A stretch of DNA of 24,862 nt, from contig CANCYO010000041.1 of NCBI GenBank assembly GCA_947382415.1, forward strand, positions 1 to 24,862, read 5' to 3'. The stretch comes from an uncultured Lachnospiraceae bacterium. Its GTDB lineage: Bacteria > Bacillota > Clostridia > Lachnospirales > Lachnospiraceae. The notes beneath the pieces were generated by a model, which did no database searches, was not told the DNA's origin, and saw nothing but the letters and a program-made list of their open reading frames with translations. Below are positions 14,105-22,193 of the stretch, one piece after another (the stretch's first letter is position 1; every line of letters begins with the position of its first letter). The position numbers and the translations under genes are program-made.

Positions 14105-15457
14105 ATGACGGATAGACAGACTGTTTACGAAAAACAGATGGTCATATCGATTCAGGAATTAAAAAAGGCGGGGCTTTCCCATTACAAAATCAATCGTCTG
14201 GTCGATGAGAACATTCTGCGGAAACTGAATAGGAAATTTTATGAGAATCTGCGCTATCAAGGGAAGAGATCTCCCTTCTATTACATAGACGCCTATGCGC
14301 CCGAAGGCGTAGTATGTCTGCGGAGCGCGGCGGCTTACTATCATTTGACGGATCGCCTGCCGGAGACGGTAGACGTGGCGATCCGCAGGAAGTCCAGGAT
14401 ATCTACGATGCCGGAGTCCTTTTCCATGGCAGTGTCTTATTTTGCCGAGAAGCGTTATGCAACAGGAATCCGGACGGTTCACGAGGGTGCAAACTATTTT
14501 CGGATTTATGACAGGGAAAAAACGGTGTTAGACATTGTCTCTTCACAGGATAAGGTCAGTATGGAGGAGGCGGGGAGTATTGTCGCCGCTTATCTGAAAC
14601 AGAAAGACCGGAATTTGGACAGGCTTTCTCAGTATGCGAAAATGCTGAACTGTGTCGATATCATGCAGACCTATCTGGATGCATATGGAGAGAAGGAAAG
14701 AGGAGAAAAAGTCGTGGAGCTGGCGGATGTGTGCAGGCGCTATGGGGAGGGGAGCGGCACGGTGAATGCGCTCTCTCATGTCAATATCTGTATTAACCGG
14801 GGTGAATTTGTGGCGGTGGTAGGCGCGTCAGGGAGCGGTAAGAGTACCCTTTTGAATGTTTGTGGCGGCCTTGACAAACCGACCTCCGGGGACGTTTACA
14901 TAGAAGGGACAGATATTGGCAGTCTGTCAGATGACGAATTGACGGAATTTCGCAGAAAAAGAATCGGCTTTATTTTCCAGAACTATAATCTGGTGCCGGT
15001 TATGTCAGTGTATGAGAACATTGTGCTGCCTGTGCAGGTTGGCGGCCATCTGGAGGACAGGGTGTTCCTTGGGAGAATCATGGATTCGCTTGGCTTGACG
15101 GGACTGGAAAACCGACTGCCGTCGGAGCTTTCCGGAGGGCAGCAGCAGAGAGTAGCAATTGCCCGCGCCCTGATCTCTGCGCCAGCTATCATTCTTGCGG
15201 ATGAACCCACGGGCAATCTGGATTCGGCGGCCACGGAGGACGTGATGGAACTTCTTCGTCGTGCGGTCAGGGATTTTGGGCAGACTGTCGTTATGATCAC
15301 CCACAATGAAGCTTTGACCAAAGAGTGCGACCGTATTTTGCGTATGAAGGACGGCAGACTGGAAGAAGACGCTCGAAAAGAGGATGCTTGGAAAGAAAAC
15401 GCTCCGAGAGAAGTTGCTCCGGAAAAGGGCGCTTTGGGAGGGAGGGGCCATGTATAA
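14105..15457 (+). CDS. AbiEi-type antitoxin/regulator domain fused to a MacB/LolD-like ABC ATPase
   Basis: 450 residues in one frame. Residues 1 to about 195 match the AbiEi pattern: an N-terminal winged-helix segment (IQELKKAGLSHYKINRLVDE), then CLRSAAAYYHLTDRLPETVD, then the C-terminal signature IYDREKTVLDIV and YLKQKDRNLDRLSQYAKML. AbiEi proteins are DNA-binding antitoxins of type IV abortive-infection systems. Residues 203-420 are a complete ABC ATPase: Walker A GASGSGKST (240-248), signature LSGGQ (342-346), Walker B with D366/E367, and H400. It resembles LolD/MacB ATPases that power FtsX-type permeases. Residues 421-445 are five E-x-A-x-K/R-like repeats. The start is the ATG at 14105 with GGAG six nt upstream; in-frame GTG 14069 and ATG 14093 lack such a site. 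Its end overlaps the permease gene by 8 nt. No toxin partner (AbiEii) is adjacent. Both domain calls are from motifs; the joint function is inference. Confidence 0.88.
   Translation: MTDRQTVYEKQMVISIQELKKAGLSHYKINRLVDENILRKLNRKFYENLRYQGKRSPFYYIDAYAPEGVVCLRSAAAYYHLTDRLPETVDVAIRRKSRISTMPESFSMAVSYFAEKRYATGIRTVHEGANYFRIYDREKTVLDIVSSQDKVSMEEAGSIVAAYLKQKDRNLDRLSQYAKMLNCVDIMQTYLDAYGEKERGEKVVELADVCRRYGEGSGTVNALSHVNICINRGEFVAVVGASGSGKSTLLNVCGGLDKPTSGDVYIEGTDIGSLSDDELTEFRRKRIGFIFQNYNLVPVMSVYENIVLPVQVGGHLEDRVFLGRIMDSLGLTGLENRLPSELSGGQQQRVAIARALISAPAIILADEPTGNLDSAATEDVMELLRRAVRDFGQTVVMITHNEALTKECDRILRMKDGRLEEDARKEDAWKENAPREVAPEKGALGGRGHV
14701..14716 (+). promoter_or_regulatory. Candidate internal translation start for a free ABC ATPase
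   Basis: Inside the fused gene AGGAG (14701-14705) lies eight nt before an in-frame GTG (14714-14716, codon 204). Initiation there would give a 247-residue protein beginning MELADVCRRYG, a typical start of stand-alone ATPases of this family. It falls exactly at the domain boundary. Confidence 0.45.
15365..15439 (+). repeat. Five degenerate 15-bp tandem repeats at the ATPase C-terminus
   Basis: Units start at 15365, 15380, 15395, 15410 and 15425. They encode EDARK, EDAWK, ENAPR, EVAPE and KGALG, with GCT (Ala) as the third codon of every unit. They form a charged tail beyond the normal end of the ATPase fold. Confidence 0.7.
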
Positions 15458-18059
15458 AAGCAAAAGTGAAAAAAGGGTGTCTGACAGGATGATCAGAAAT
15501 CTTTCTTCCAGACTGTACCATGCCGACAGGAGAAGAAATCTTACGGCAGTCACGGCAATCGCGCTTTCTTCCATGCTGATCATCGTGGCGCTCTCCGCTG
15601 TCTTGTCTATCGGGGAAATGATGCGGCGCTCGCGGCAGATGTTGATCGGGACACAGGCGGAAGGGGTGTATCCGCAGATCGCCTACAACTGGTTTGAAGC
15701 GTTACAGGACAGCGGGCATTTTGATGATATTTCGATAGTGCTTTATATGGGACATTATGAAACGGCGTTTTCCACAGGGGAAGGAAATAGGATTCTCTAT
15801 ACGGATGAGGAGACTGCCTCATGGAATTTCAATGAATTGTTAGAAGGAAGATGGCCGGAGGCGGACGGTGAGATCGCGGTAGACGAACATTTTGTACAAG
15901 ACCACGGAGGCAAAATCAGGGTAGGGGACACCGTTTCCATTCTGTTAAAAACTGCCGCCAATGAAATCAGGCAGGATGCGGTGATCTGTGGTATCTGCAC
16001 ATGCAACGATGAATTGGATGAGGCCAGAATCTATGTGTCAGAGGCCTTTGAAAGAAAGGATAAGAGCGGCTATGGGATGTCGGCTTATTGCCGTTTTGAG
16101 AGGGGCAGATATACGGATAATGACTTGAAAAATTTTCTGACGGAGGTTAATCCGCAGGCCGGCAGCACCGCGGGCAACAGCGCTTTTGTCAATCCGTCTG
16201 TGGGCGATTGGCTTGATGCCGGCTACATGAGACTGATCGTGGGTTTGATTGCGCTTACTGTCGTCTGTGCCGGTCTGATGATCTACACCATTTACTACAT
16301 TTCCATGGTAAAAAATGTGGCGCAGTACGGACGGCTGAAGCTGATTGGCGTAAACAGCAGACAGATCAGGGCAATTGTCAGACAACATGCGTTCAGGCAA
16401 TATTTGACGGGACTTCCCATTGGGTGCTTTTTGGGGGCGGCATCCTGCTGTGCGCTCATGCCGTTTCTGTCATTCTATACGGGAGTCAGGGGGAAGCTTA
16501 CATCTACGCTCAGGCCGGAGTATTTTCTGTGTGCGGCAACCCTGTCGTATATTGTGATGTGTCTCGGTGTCAGTAAGCCCATGCGCATTCTGGCAAAGAC
16601 GCCACCTATCCATGCGGCGGACTATACGGACAGCGGGCGGATCAGGATGGGAAAAGTCCAAAGCGGACAGTTCACGCCGGGGCGTTTTGCGCGCAAAAAT
16701 ATCAGGAGACGCAGAAAAAATACTGCGTTGGTAGCGGTTTCCATGAGTATTGCCGTACTGCTCTTTGTGTCTACCATGAATATCATACACAGTCTGGATA
16801 TCGATGCCTTTTTGTCCATGATTAATTTGTTTGCGGATATTGAGATCGGTTCGGAAGATTTTCTCTACGGTCTGGAGCTGGGGGAAGCAGGAGATATTTC
16901 GGCCATTCCTGACGAGGTTCGCGATGAACTGGAAAAGATTACGCAGGACGTGGAGACGGTGTACCATTATCATCTGCAGGCGCCGGTGTTTCTATATGGG
17001 GAGGATGCCGAACGATACTGTGAGACAGTGCTTGACAATGCGAGCTATCAGAAAAATATCATGGATAATGAATGGCTCTATGATGTGATGGCAGGGCGGG
17101 CTAAAGCGTATCGGGAAAACGGAAATCCGGTCATTATGCAGGGAAATTACCGGTTTTACGATTATGACCAGCTTGCAGGTTTCGAGGTCTTCGAGGGAAG
17201 TCTGGATCGGGAGAAGTTTGCGTCCGGTATGTATGTGCTTGCCGTCGCGCTTGACGGGGAGGGAAACAGCTTTTATCACGCGGGCGATGTGGTGGAGCTC
17301 TACGAAGAGTTTCCCGAGAAAGCCGATTACAGCTACGAACGCGGTGCAGACGGAAAATTTTCTTATTTTGAGGCCCTTCGCAAAAAGGAGTATACGGTTT
17401 TGGCGGTGGTGGGCGATACCTATCGCAATCAGATGGCGTGGGGAGATAAGCGCACAGCGGGCTTTGAATATGTCCTGCCGGCAGAACAGATGGAGAGCTT
17501 TGACAGGACGCCGGAGTTGTTTTTGGTGACTATGGATGCGCCGGATGCCCGGACGCTTGCGCGGGTGGAAGGGGAGGTAAAGGAATGTCTTAAAAAGCTA
17601 AACGGTAAAGCAGAAGTTTCCTATCGCTCCAAGGGTACTTATCGGGCAGGTCTGGACAGACTCAGTATGGCGGTGAGCCTGTTTGGAAATGGGCTGGCTC
17701 TCATGGCAGGCATGATGGCTCTTGTGAATTTTATAAACAGCAGTGTCAGCGGTATCGCCGAGAGAAAGATGGAGTTTTCCACCCTGCAGGCCATCGGTAT
17801 GATGAGGCGGCTTCTGTTAAAAATACTGCGCCTGGAAAATCTGTACACGGTGCTGTTTGCCGTGATACCGGGCTATCTGATCGGGCAGTTGCTGAGTGCG
17901 GTGGCTATACTGAAAGCCTCGGAGAGTATTCCCTATCTCACATGTAAGATTATGCTGTTTCCGGGTCTTATACTTGCGACGGGGATGGGCGCGCTGTCCA
18001 TGCTCTACCCCAACCGCCGGACGGATATAGGCGATAAGCTGAGACAGGAAATCAATTGA
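15450..18059 (+). CDS. ABC transporter permease with duplicated FtsX-like domains
   Basis: 869 residues with about eight membrane helices in two FtsX-type halves: helix about 33-56, then three at about 262-285, 320-342 and 358-376; helix about 426-446, then three at about 741-765, 797-820 and 835-853. Large extracytoplasmic domains lie after the first helix of each half (about 57-260 and 450-738). The second FtsX signature (ERKMEFSTLQAIGMMRRLL) and a weaker first copy (QYGRLKLIGVNSRQIRAI) are visible. Such permeases with LolD/MacB-type ATPases work as exporters or mechanotransmitters that act on lipoproteins, peptides or the cell wall rather than as channels. The start is the ATG at 15450, after a GGAGGGAGGGG purine run, overlapping the ATPase stop by 8 nt; the pair must be cotranscribed. 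Substrate unknown. Confidence 0.9.
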   Translation: MYKSKSEKRVSDRMIRNLSSRLYHADRRRNLTAVTAIALSSMLIIVALSAVLSIGEMMRRSRQMLIGTQAEGVYPQIAYNWFEALQDSGHFDDISIVLYMGHYETAFSTGEGNRILYTDEETASWNFNELLEGRWPEADGEIAVDEHFVQDHGGKIRVGDTVSILLKTAANEIRQDAVICGICTCNDELDEARIYVSEAFERKDKSGYGMSAYCRFERGRYTDNDLKNFLTEVNPQAGSTAGNSAFVNPSVGDWLDAGYMRLIVGLIALTVVCAGLMIYTIYYISMVKNVAQYGRLKLIGVNSRQIRAIVRQHAFRQYLTGLPIGCFLGAASCCALMPFLSFYTGVRGKLTSTLRPEYFLCAATLSYIVMCLGVSKPMRILAKTPPIHAADYTDSGRIRMGKVQSGQFTPGRFARKNIRRRRKNTALVAVSMSIAVLLFVSTMNIIHSLDIDAFLSMINLFADIEIGSEDFLYGLELGEAGDISAIPDEVRDELEKITQDVETVYHYHLQAPVFLYGEDAERYCETVLDNASYQKNIMDNEWLYDVMAGRAKAYRENGNPVIMQGNYRFYDYDQLAGFEVFEGSLDREKFASGMYVLAVALDGEGNSFYHAGDVVELYEEFPEKADYSYERGADGKFSYFEALRKKEYTVLAVVGDTYRNQMAWGDKRTAGFEYVLPAEQMESFDRTPELFLVTMDAPDARTLARVEGEVKECLKKLNGKAEVSYRSKGTYRAGLDRLSMAVSLFGNGLALMAGMMALVNFINSSVSGIAERKMEFSTLQAIGMMRRLLLKILRLENLYTVLFAVIPGYLIGQLLSAVAILKASESIPYLTCKIMLFPGLILATGMGALSMLYPNRRTDIGDKLRQEIN

Positions 18060-18071
18060 AAAACAATAGTA

Positions 18072-18100
18072 TAGAATTTGTAAACTGCACATGCTATAAT
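18072..18100 (+). promoter_or_regulatory. Extended -10 promoter of the glycosyltransferase-like cluster
   Basis: TGC followed by perfect TATAAT (18095-18100), with a weak TAGAAT 17 nt upstream (18072-18077). It lies in the 76-nt gap after the permease gene, where I see no terminator, so read-through from the ABC operon is also possible. Confidence 0.55.
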
Positions 18101-18135
18101 AAAGACATAATTGTCTGAAATTGGAAGGAGCGAGC

Positions 18136-19722
18136 ATGAGGCGGGTTTTTTACGGTGTTTTTTCTGTCTGCCTGATCGCTATACTTGCTGTTGCGGTCTT
18201 ACATCCGCAGAACAATCTGATCCCCGGGAAGCTGTTTCTTTATTCGCTGATCTGGGTGTTGATTCTGTGTGGTATAAAGGCGCTGCTTTCACTGTTGGAG
18301 CGGGGTCTGGTAAAAAGGGGTCTGGATGTGGAAAAGCTTTCCCGGACAGGCCTGATTTTGTATCTGATTTTTTATGGGATCGCTCTCTATATTGTGAGCC
18401 TGATCCTGCGCAGTTATCCCATGACGGATTATGGCAATGTCTATGATACGGCGTACAGTCTCGCCATGGGACAGGCTGTGGAAGACTGGACTTATTTCAG
18501 TATGTGGACCAACAATCTTGGAATTCTGTCTATTCTTACTTTCTGTATGAAGCTTGGTGTGTTTTTCGGTTTTTCGGATCCCTGGTATTTTGTGCTGGCC
18601 CTGAATGTGCTGCAGGTACTGGCTGTCATGCTCAGTATCTTTTATCTGGTTGGAAAAATTGGTAAAGGGAAAAAGACCGGAGAGAATGGGGAAGATGGAA
18701 AAAAGGATGCGGAGGCAGCAGGAGGCAACAGGCTTTCCGTGCAGTGGTTTTCCATAGCGGTGTTCACATTCTGGACTCCTGTGTGGGCTTCCACCGGTTC
18801 GTTTTATTCCGATCAATTGAGTTTGGGCGGCAGTATCATCGCCATTGCCCTGTTTGTATTTGGATGCGGTATGCGGAGTAAGAAAAGATGGCCGGTATTT
18901 GCGGCGGCAGGTATCATATGGGGGATTGGCATTGTGGCCAAGGCCACTGCCGCGGTGGGTGTTGTGGCTTTTGTGATAGTGGCAGTCATGGCCGGGAAGA
19001 GGGGTAGAAAGCTCTGGCGGGAGATATTGACATTGGCTCTTGCCATTGTGGTTTCCATGGGCGCACTGCTGACAGTCTCGGGAAATTATCCCTCCAAGGC
19101 GGATGAATACCGGCTGAAAACTCCAACGGAATACTGGATCGCCATGGGGCTTATGGGAAACGGAACCTATGCGGATAATGCCTATCTGATCAAAGAGTGC
19201 AATTACAGTAAAAATGTGGATAAGAGAAGAGAATTCTGCCGGAAGATGATCCGGGAGAACTGGAAGAATCTGTTTGACAGCGGACATCTTAAGGACAAGG
19301 CCTCCGTGATTTTCGGAGAAGGAGGTATCAGTCCCACTTCCCACATGTATCCTTATGAAGAGAGTCTGCTGTGGCATTTTGTATATTGGGAAGGGGATTA
19401 TTACTGGCAGTATGCCTGTATTTCCACAGGATTTTTCTATGCGGTGCTGTTTCTGACGCTTTCAGGTACTTTATGTAAAATGGTTAAAAAAGAGGAAAAC
19501 GATCTGGTATTCATGAGTTATCTCACGGTGTTTGGCCTGTTTTTGTTTCTGATGCTGTGGGAGGCCCAGAATAAACAGCTATACAATCACATTCCCTGGA
19601 TGACGGTTACGGCGGTCTGCGGATTGGAAAGCCTGAGAGATTGTGCTATAATGGCCATATCCCGGCTGAGACACATTCGTGCGCACAGTGGGGAAGGGAG
19701 GTGCGGACATGCCGGAAAATGA
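18136..19722 (+). CDS. Multi-spanning GT-C-like membrane glycosyltransferase (PMT-like)
   Basis: A 528-residue integral membrane protein with about ten or more hydrophobic helices. After the second or third helix it has TDYGNVYDTAYSLAMGQ (D98 the likely catalytic acidic residue) and then WTYFSMWTNNLGI, the pattern of GT-C / PMT-type transferases that use polyprenyl-phosphate sugars outside the membrane. YSDQLSL (about 224-230) fits the same family. A hydrophilic Lys/Glu/Gly loop (about 174-200) interrupts the helices. Such enzymes decorate teichoic acids, glycans or proteins in Gram-positive envelopes; the acceptor is unknown. The start is the ATG at 18136 with AAGGAG five nt upstream; the in-frame TTG at 18121 precedes the site. 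It overlaps the HtrA-like gene by 14 nt, implying translational coupling. Confidence 0.75.
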   Translation: MRRVFYGVFSVCLIAILAVAVLHPQNNLIPGKLFLYSLIWVLILCGIKALLSLLERGLVKRGLDVEKLSRTGLILYLIFYGIALYIVSLILRSYPMTDYGNVYDTAYSLAMGQAVEDWTYFSMWTNNLGILSILTFCMKLGVFFGFSDPWYFVLALNVLQVLAVMLSIFYLVGKIGKGKKTGENGEDGKKDAEAAGGNRLSVQWFSIAVFTFWTPVWASTGSFYSDQLSLGGSIIAIALFVFGCGMRSKKRWPVFAAAGIIWGIGIVAKATAAVGVVAFVIVAVMAGKRGRKLWREILTLALAIVVSMGALLTVSGNYPSKADEYRLKTPTEYWIAMGLMGNGTYADNAYLIKECNYSKNVDKRREFCRKMIRENWKNLFDSGHLKDKASVIFGEGGISPTSHMYPYEESLLWHFVYWEGDYYWQYACISTGFFYAVLFLTLSGTLCKMVKKEENDLVFMSYLTVFGLFLFLMLWEAQNKQLYNHIPWMTVTAVCGLESLRDCAIMAISRLRHIRAHSGEGRCGHAGK

Positions 19723-21118
19723 CAGGAAGCAGCAGGAAAATCTGAATGAAAAGCGCTCTGAAAATTTTAGTGGAAACTTCAATGAGCAGGGCGATTTTAT
19801 GATAGAGAAGATCAAGGAGCGTCCGGTGAACAAAGGGAAGCTTTTTCGCCGGACACTGACTACGGCGGCCATGGCGGTGATGTTTGGGTCCATTGCCTGC
19901 GTGACTTTCCTGATCTTAGAGCCGGTGATCAGCAACCGGATTTATCCGGAGGAGGAACCGGCGCCGGTGGTATTTCCCGAGGATCAGGAGGAGATGGCCC
20001 CCGAGGACATGCTGTCGGAGAAACTTCCCCAGGAGAGCGAAGAGGATAATCAGGAGGGGAATGTCTCTCTGGAACAGGATCAGATCAAAGAGATCCTTTC
20101 CGGTCTGGTGTTAAACAAGAATCATTATCAACAGATTTACAGTGCCCTGTCCGTCTATGTGGCTGAGCTGAATCACTCTATGGTGACTGTGACGGGTGTG
20201 AGTTCCAATATAGATTGGTTTAACAATGTTGAGGAGAGCAAAAAACAGTCTTCCGGAGTGATCATTGCCAATAATGGCAGAGAGCTTCTGGTGCTGGTGG
20301 ACTATGCTCCCCTTCAGGCGGCGGAGAGTCTGACCATGACGTCTTCCTTTCTGGACGCCATAAGCAGCAAAGGTTCTCCCCATCAGATTCCTGTTGTTTT
20401 AAAATCTCATGACCCTGCTACTGATCTGGCTATCCTGGCGGTGAATCTCACGGATGTGCCGCTGGAGATTCGGGAGGAGGGCGGTCTGGAGATCGCTTCT
20501 CTGGGTTCCTCCAACAGCAAAAATATCGTGGGATCGCCGGTGGTGGCGCTGGGCAGTCCCATGGGCAGCAGCGGATCTGTGGGATATGGCATGATTACAG
20601 CCACCGGGGGGCAGAACTATCAGGCAGATACGAATTACAGGCTTCTTCAGACGGACATCTATGGCAGTCAGAAAGCAGGAGGCGTACTTTTTAATTTACA
20701 GGGGCAGGTGATCGGCGTGATCACAGACGAAAGAGTCAGCTCCGATATGAAAAATATGGTGACGGCATACGGAATCTCCGAATTGAAAAAAAGTATTGAG
20801 AAGATGTCTAACGGAGAGAGGATCGCATATCTGGGAATCAGCGGTATTGACGTGAGTGATGAGGCTTACGAGGAACTGGGTGTTCCGTATGGCGCTTTTG
20901 TCCGGGAGGTGGAGATGAATTCGCCCTCCATGAACGCCGGAATTCAACAGGGAGATGTGCTGACTTCCTTTGGCGAGCGGAGCATTCGCAATTATAACGA
21001 TTATATTACCGCCCTGATGCAGGCCCAGGGCGGAGATGCCGTAGAACTGACGGTTATGAGAGCGGCCCAGGGAGAATACAGAGAAATGAAAGTGACCGTC
21101 ACGCCGGACTGGCGATAA
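19709..21118 (+). CDS. HtrA-like membrane PDZ protein with degenerate catalytic triad
   Basis: 469 residues: a charged cytoplasmic N-terminus (1-45), one membrane helix (about 50-72), an acidic extracellular linker (80-125), a trypsin-like S1C/HtrA domain (about 145-365) and a C-terminal PDZ domain (about 373-465, with YLGISGIDV and GIQQGDVLTSFG). In HtrA the catalytic His lies in a TNxHVV-type motif and the Ser in GNSGG. Here these read LVLVDYAPL (D198/Y199 where His belongs) and SQKAGG (A323 where Ser belongs). Only the Asp, D239 in ATDLAIL, remains. The fold markers (SSGVII, GSPVVALGSP, VLFNLQGQVIGVI) are kept, so it is probably a folded pseudoprotease that binds unfolded or envelope proteins. 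The start is the ATG at 19709, after GGGAGGT; it lies inside the end of the glycosyltransferase gene. Confidence 0.85.
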   Translation: MPENDRKQQENLNEKRSENFSGNFNEQGDFMIEKIKERPVNKGKLFRRTLTTAAMAVMFGSIACVTFLILEPVISNRIYPEEEPAPVVFPEDQEEMAPEDMLSEKLPQESEEDNQEGNVSLEQDQIKEILSGLVLNKNHYQQIYSALSVYVAELNHSMVTVTGVSSNIDWFNNVEESKKQSSGVIIANNGRELLVLVDYAPLQAAESLTMTSSFLDAISSKGSPHQIPVVLKSHDPATDLAILAVNLTDVPLEIREEGGLEIASLGSSNSKNIVGSPVVALGSPMGSSGSVGYGMITATGGQNYQADTNYRLLQTDIYGSQKAGGVLFNLQGQVIGVITDERVSSDMKNMVTAYGISELKKSIEKMSNGERIAYLGISGIDVSDEAYEELGVPYGAFVREVEMNSPSMNAGIQQGDVLTSFGERSIRNYNDYITALMQAQGGDAVELTVMRAAQGEYREMKVTVTPDWR

Positions 21119-21170
21119 AAAATAAACTGCCTGAAACAGCAGAATAGAAAGGTTGAAAAGGTTGGAAAAA

Positions 21171-22115
21171 ATGAAATATATCAAGGAGTTGAAGGAAGGA
21201 GATTCCGTAAACGGTATCTATCTGTGTAAACACAGGCAGGCGGCTGTGACCAAGAACGGGAAACCTTATGAAACTGTGGTTCTTCAGGATAAGACCGGCA
21301 CCATAGACGCAAAAGTCTGGGAGCCTAACAGTCAGGGCATCGGAGAATATGATGTCCTGGATTACATAGATGTACACGGTGAAGTGACCAGTTTTCAGAG
21401 CAGTCTGCAGGTCAATGTAAAGCGTATCCGCGTCTGTCAGGAAGATGAGTATGATCCTGCAGATTATCTGCCCGTAAGCGCTAAGGATATCGACGGCATG
21501 TATCAGGAGCTGCTGGGTCTGATCAGAAGTATCGGAACCGAATGCTACAGACAGCTTTTGGAAAACCTGTTTGTGAAGGATGCAGGCTTTGCAAAAGCTT
21601 TCCGCAATGCTTCCGCGGCCAAGACCGTACATCATGGATTTGTGGGCGGATTGCTGGAGCATACTTTGAGCGTGGCCAAACTGTGCGACTACTATTGCGG
21701 CGCTTACCCCGTGTTGAACCGGGATCTTCTGCTGACGGCTGCCATTTGCCATGATATCGGTAAAATCAGAGAGATTTCAGCTTTTCCCGAAAATGACTAT
21801 ACTGACGACGGGCAGCTTCTGGGACATATTGTGATGGGTTCCCAGATGGTGGCGGAACAGGCCGCCGTCATTGAAGGATTCCCCCATGTCCGGTTGACCC
21901 AGCTTCAGCATTGTATTCTGGCCCATCATGGGAAATACGAATATGGTTCTCCAAAGCTTCCTGCACTCGTGGAAGCGCTGGCGCTGAATTATGCGGATGA
22001 TACCGATGCCAAGCTGGAAACCTTCAAAGAGATTCTGGAGAATCATAAGGATAACAGCGGATGGCTGGGATATAACAGATTACTTGAATCGAATCTGCGG
22101 GCTACTAGATTGTAA
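21171..22115 (+). CDS. yhaM: YhaM-type 3'-5' exonuclease (OB fold plus HD domain)
   Basis: 314 residues. Residues 1-90 form a nucleic-acid-binding OB-type domain (KEGDSVNGIYLC, LQDKTGTIDAKVW). Residues about 150-300 form an HD phosphohydrolase domain with H164 (LLEHT), the H194-D195 pair (CHDIGK), H219, H252/H253 (AHHG) and D277/D278 (ADDTDA), a full set of metal ligands. The architecture matches YhaM/CBF1, a Gram-positive exonuclease that trims short 3' overhangs of RNA and can act on DNA. The start is the ATG at 21171, nine nt after AAGG; upstream in-frame TTGs at 21153 and 21162 have poor ribosome-site spacing. The gap to the preceding gene is 52 nt without a terminator. Confidence 0.9.
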   Translation: MKYIKELKEGDSVNGIYLCKHRQAAVTKNGKPYETVVLQDKTGTIDAKVWEPNSQGIGEYDVLDYIDVHGEVTSFQSSLQVNVKRIRVCQEDEYDPADYLPVSAKDIDGMYQELLGLIRSIGTECYRQLLENLFVKDAGFAKAFRNASAAKTVHHGFVGGLLEHTLSVAKLCDYYCGAYPVLNRDLLLTAAICHDIGKIREISAFPENDYTDDGQLLGHIVMGSQMVAEQAAVIEGFPHVRLTQLQHCILAHHGKYEYGSPKLPALVEALALNYADDTDAKLETFKEILENHKDNSGWLGYNRLLESNLRATRL

Positions 22116-22193
22116 ATTGAATCTTTTGGCGGTGAAGAAGCGATAAATATTTGATATATGACAGCCCGGAAACCGGGAGCGGAGGCGTGTAGG

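Noticed and set aside
18289..19377. 362-codon minus-strand ORF opposite the glycosyltransferase
   Set aside because: Antisense shadow; His/Gln/Pro-rich product typical of reverse-complemented membrane protein codons.
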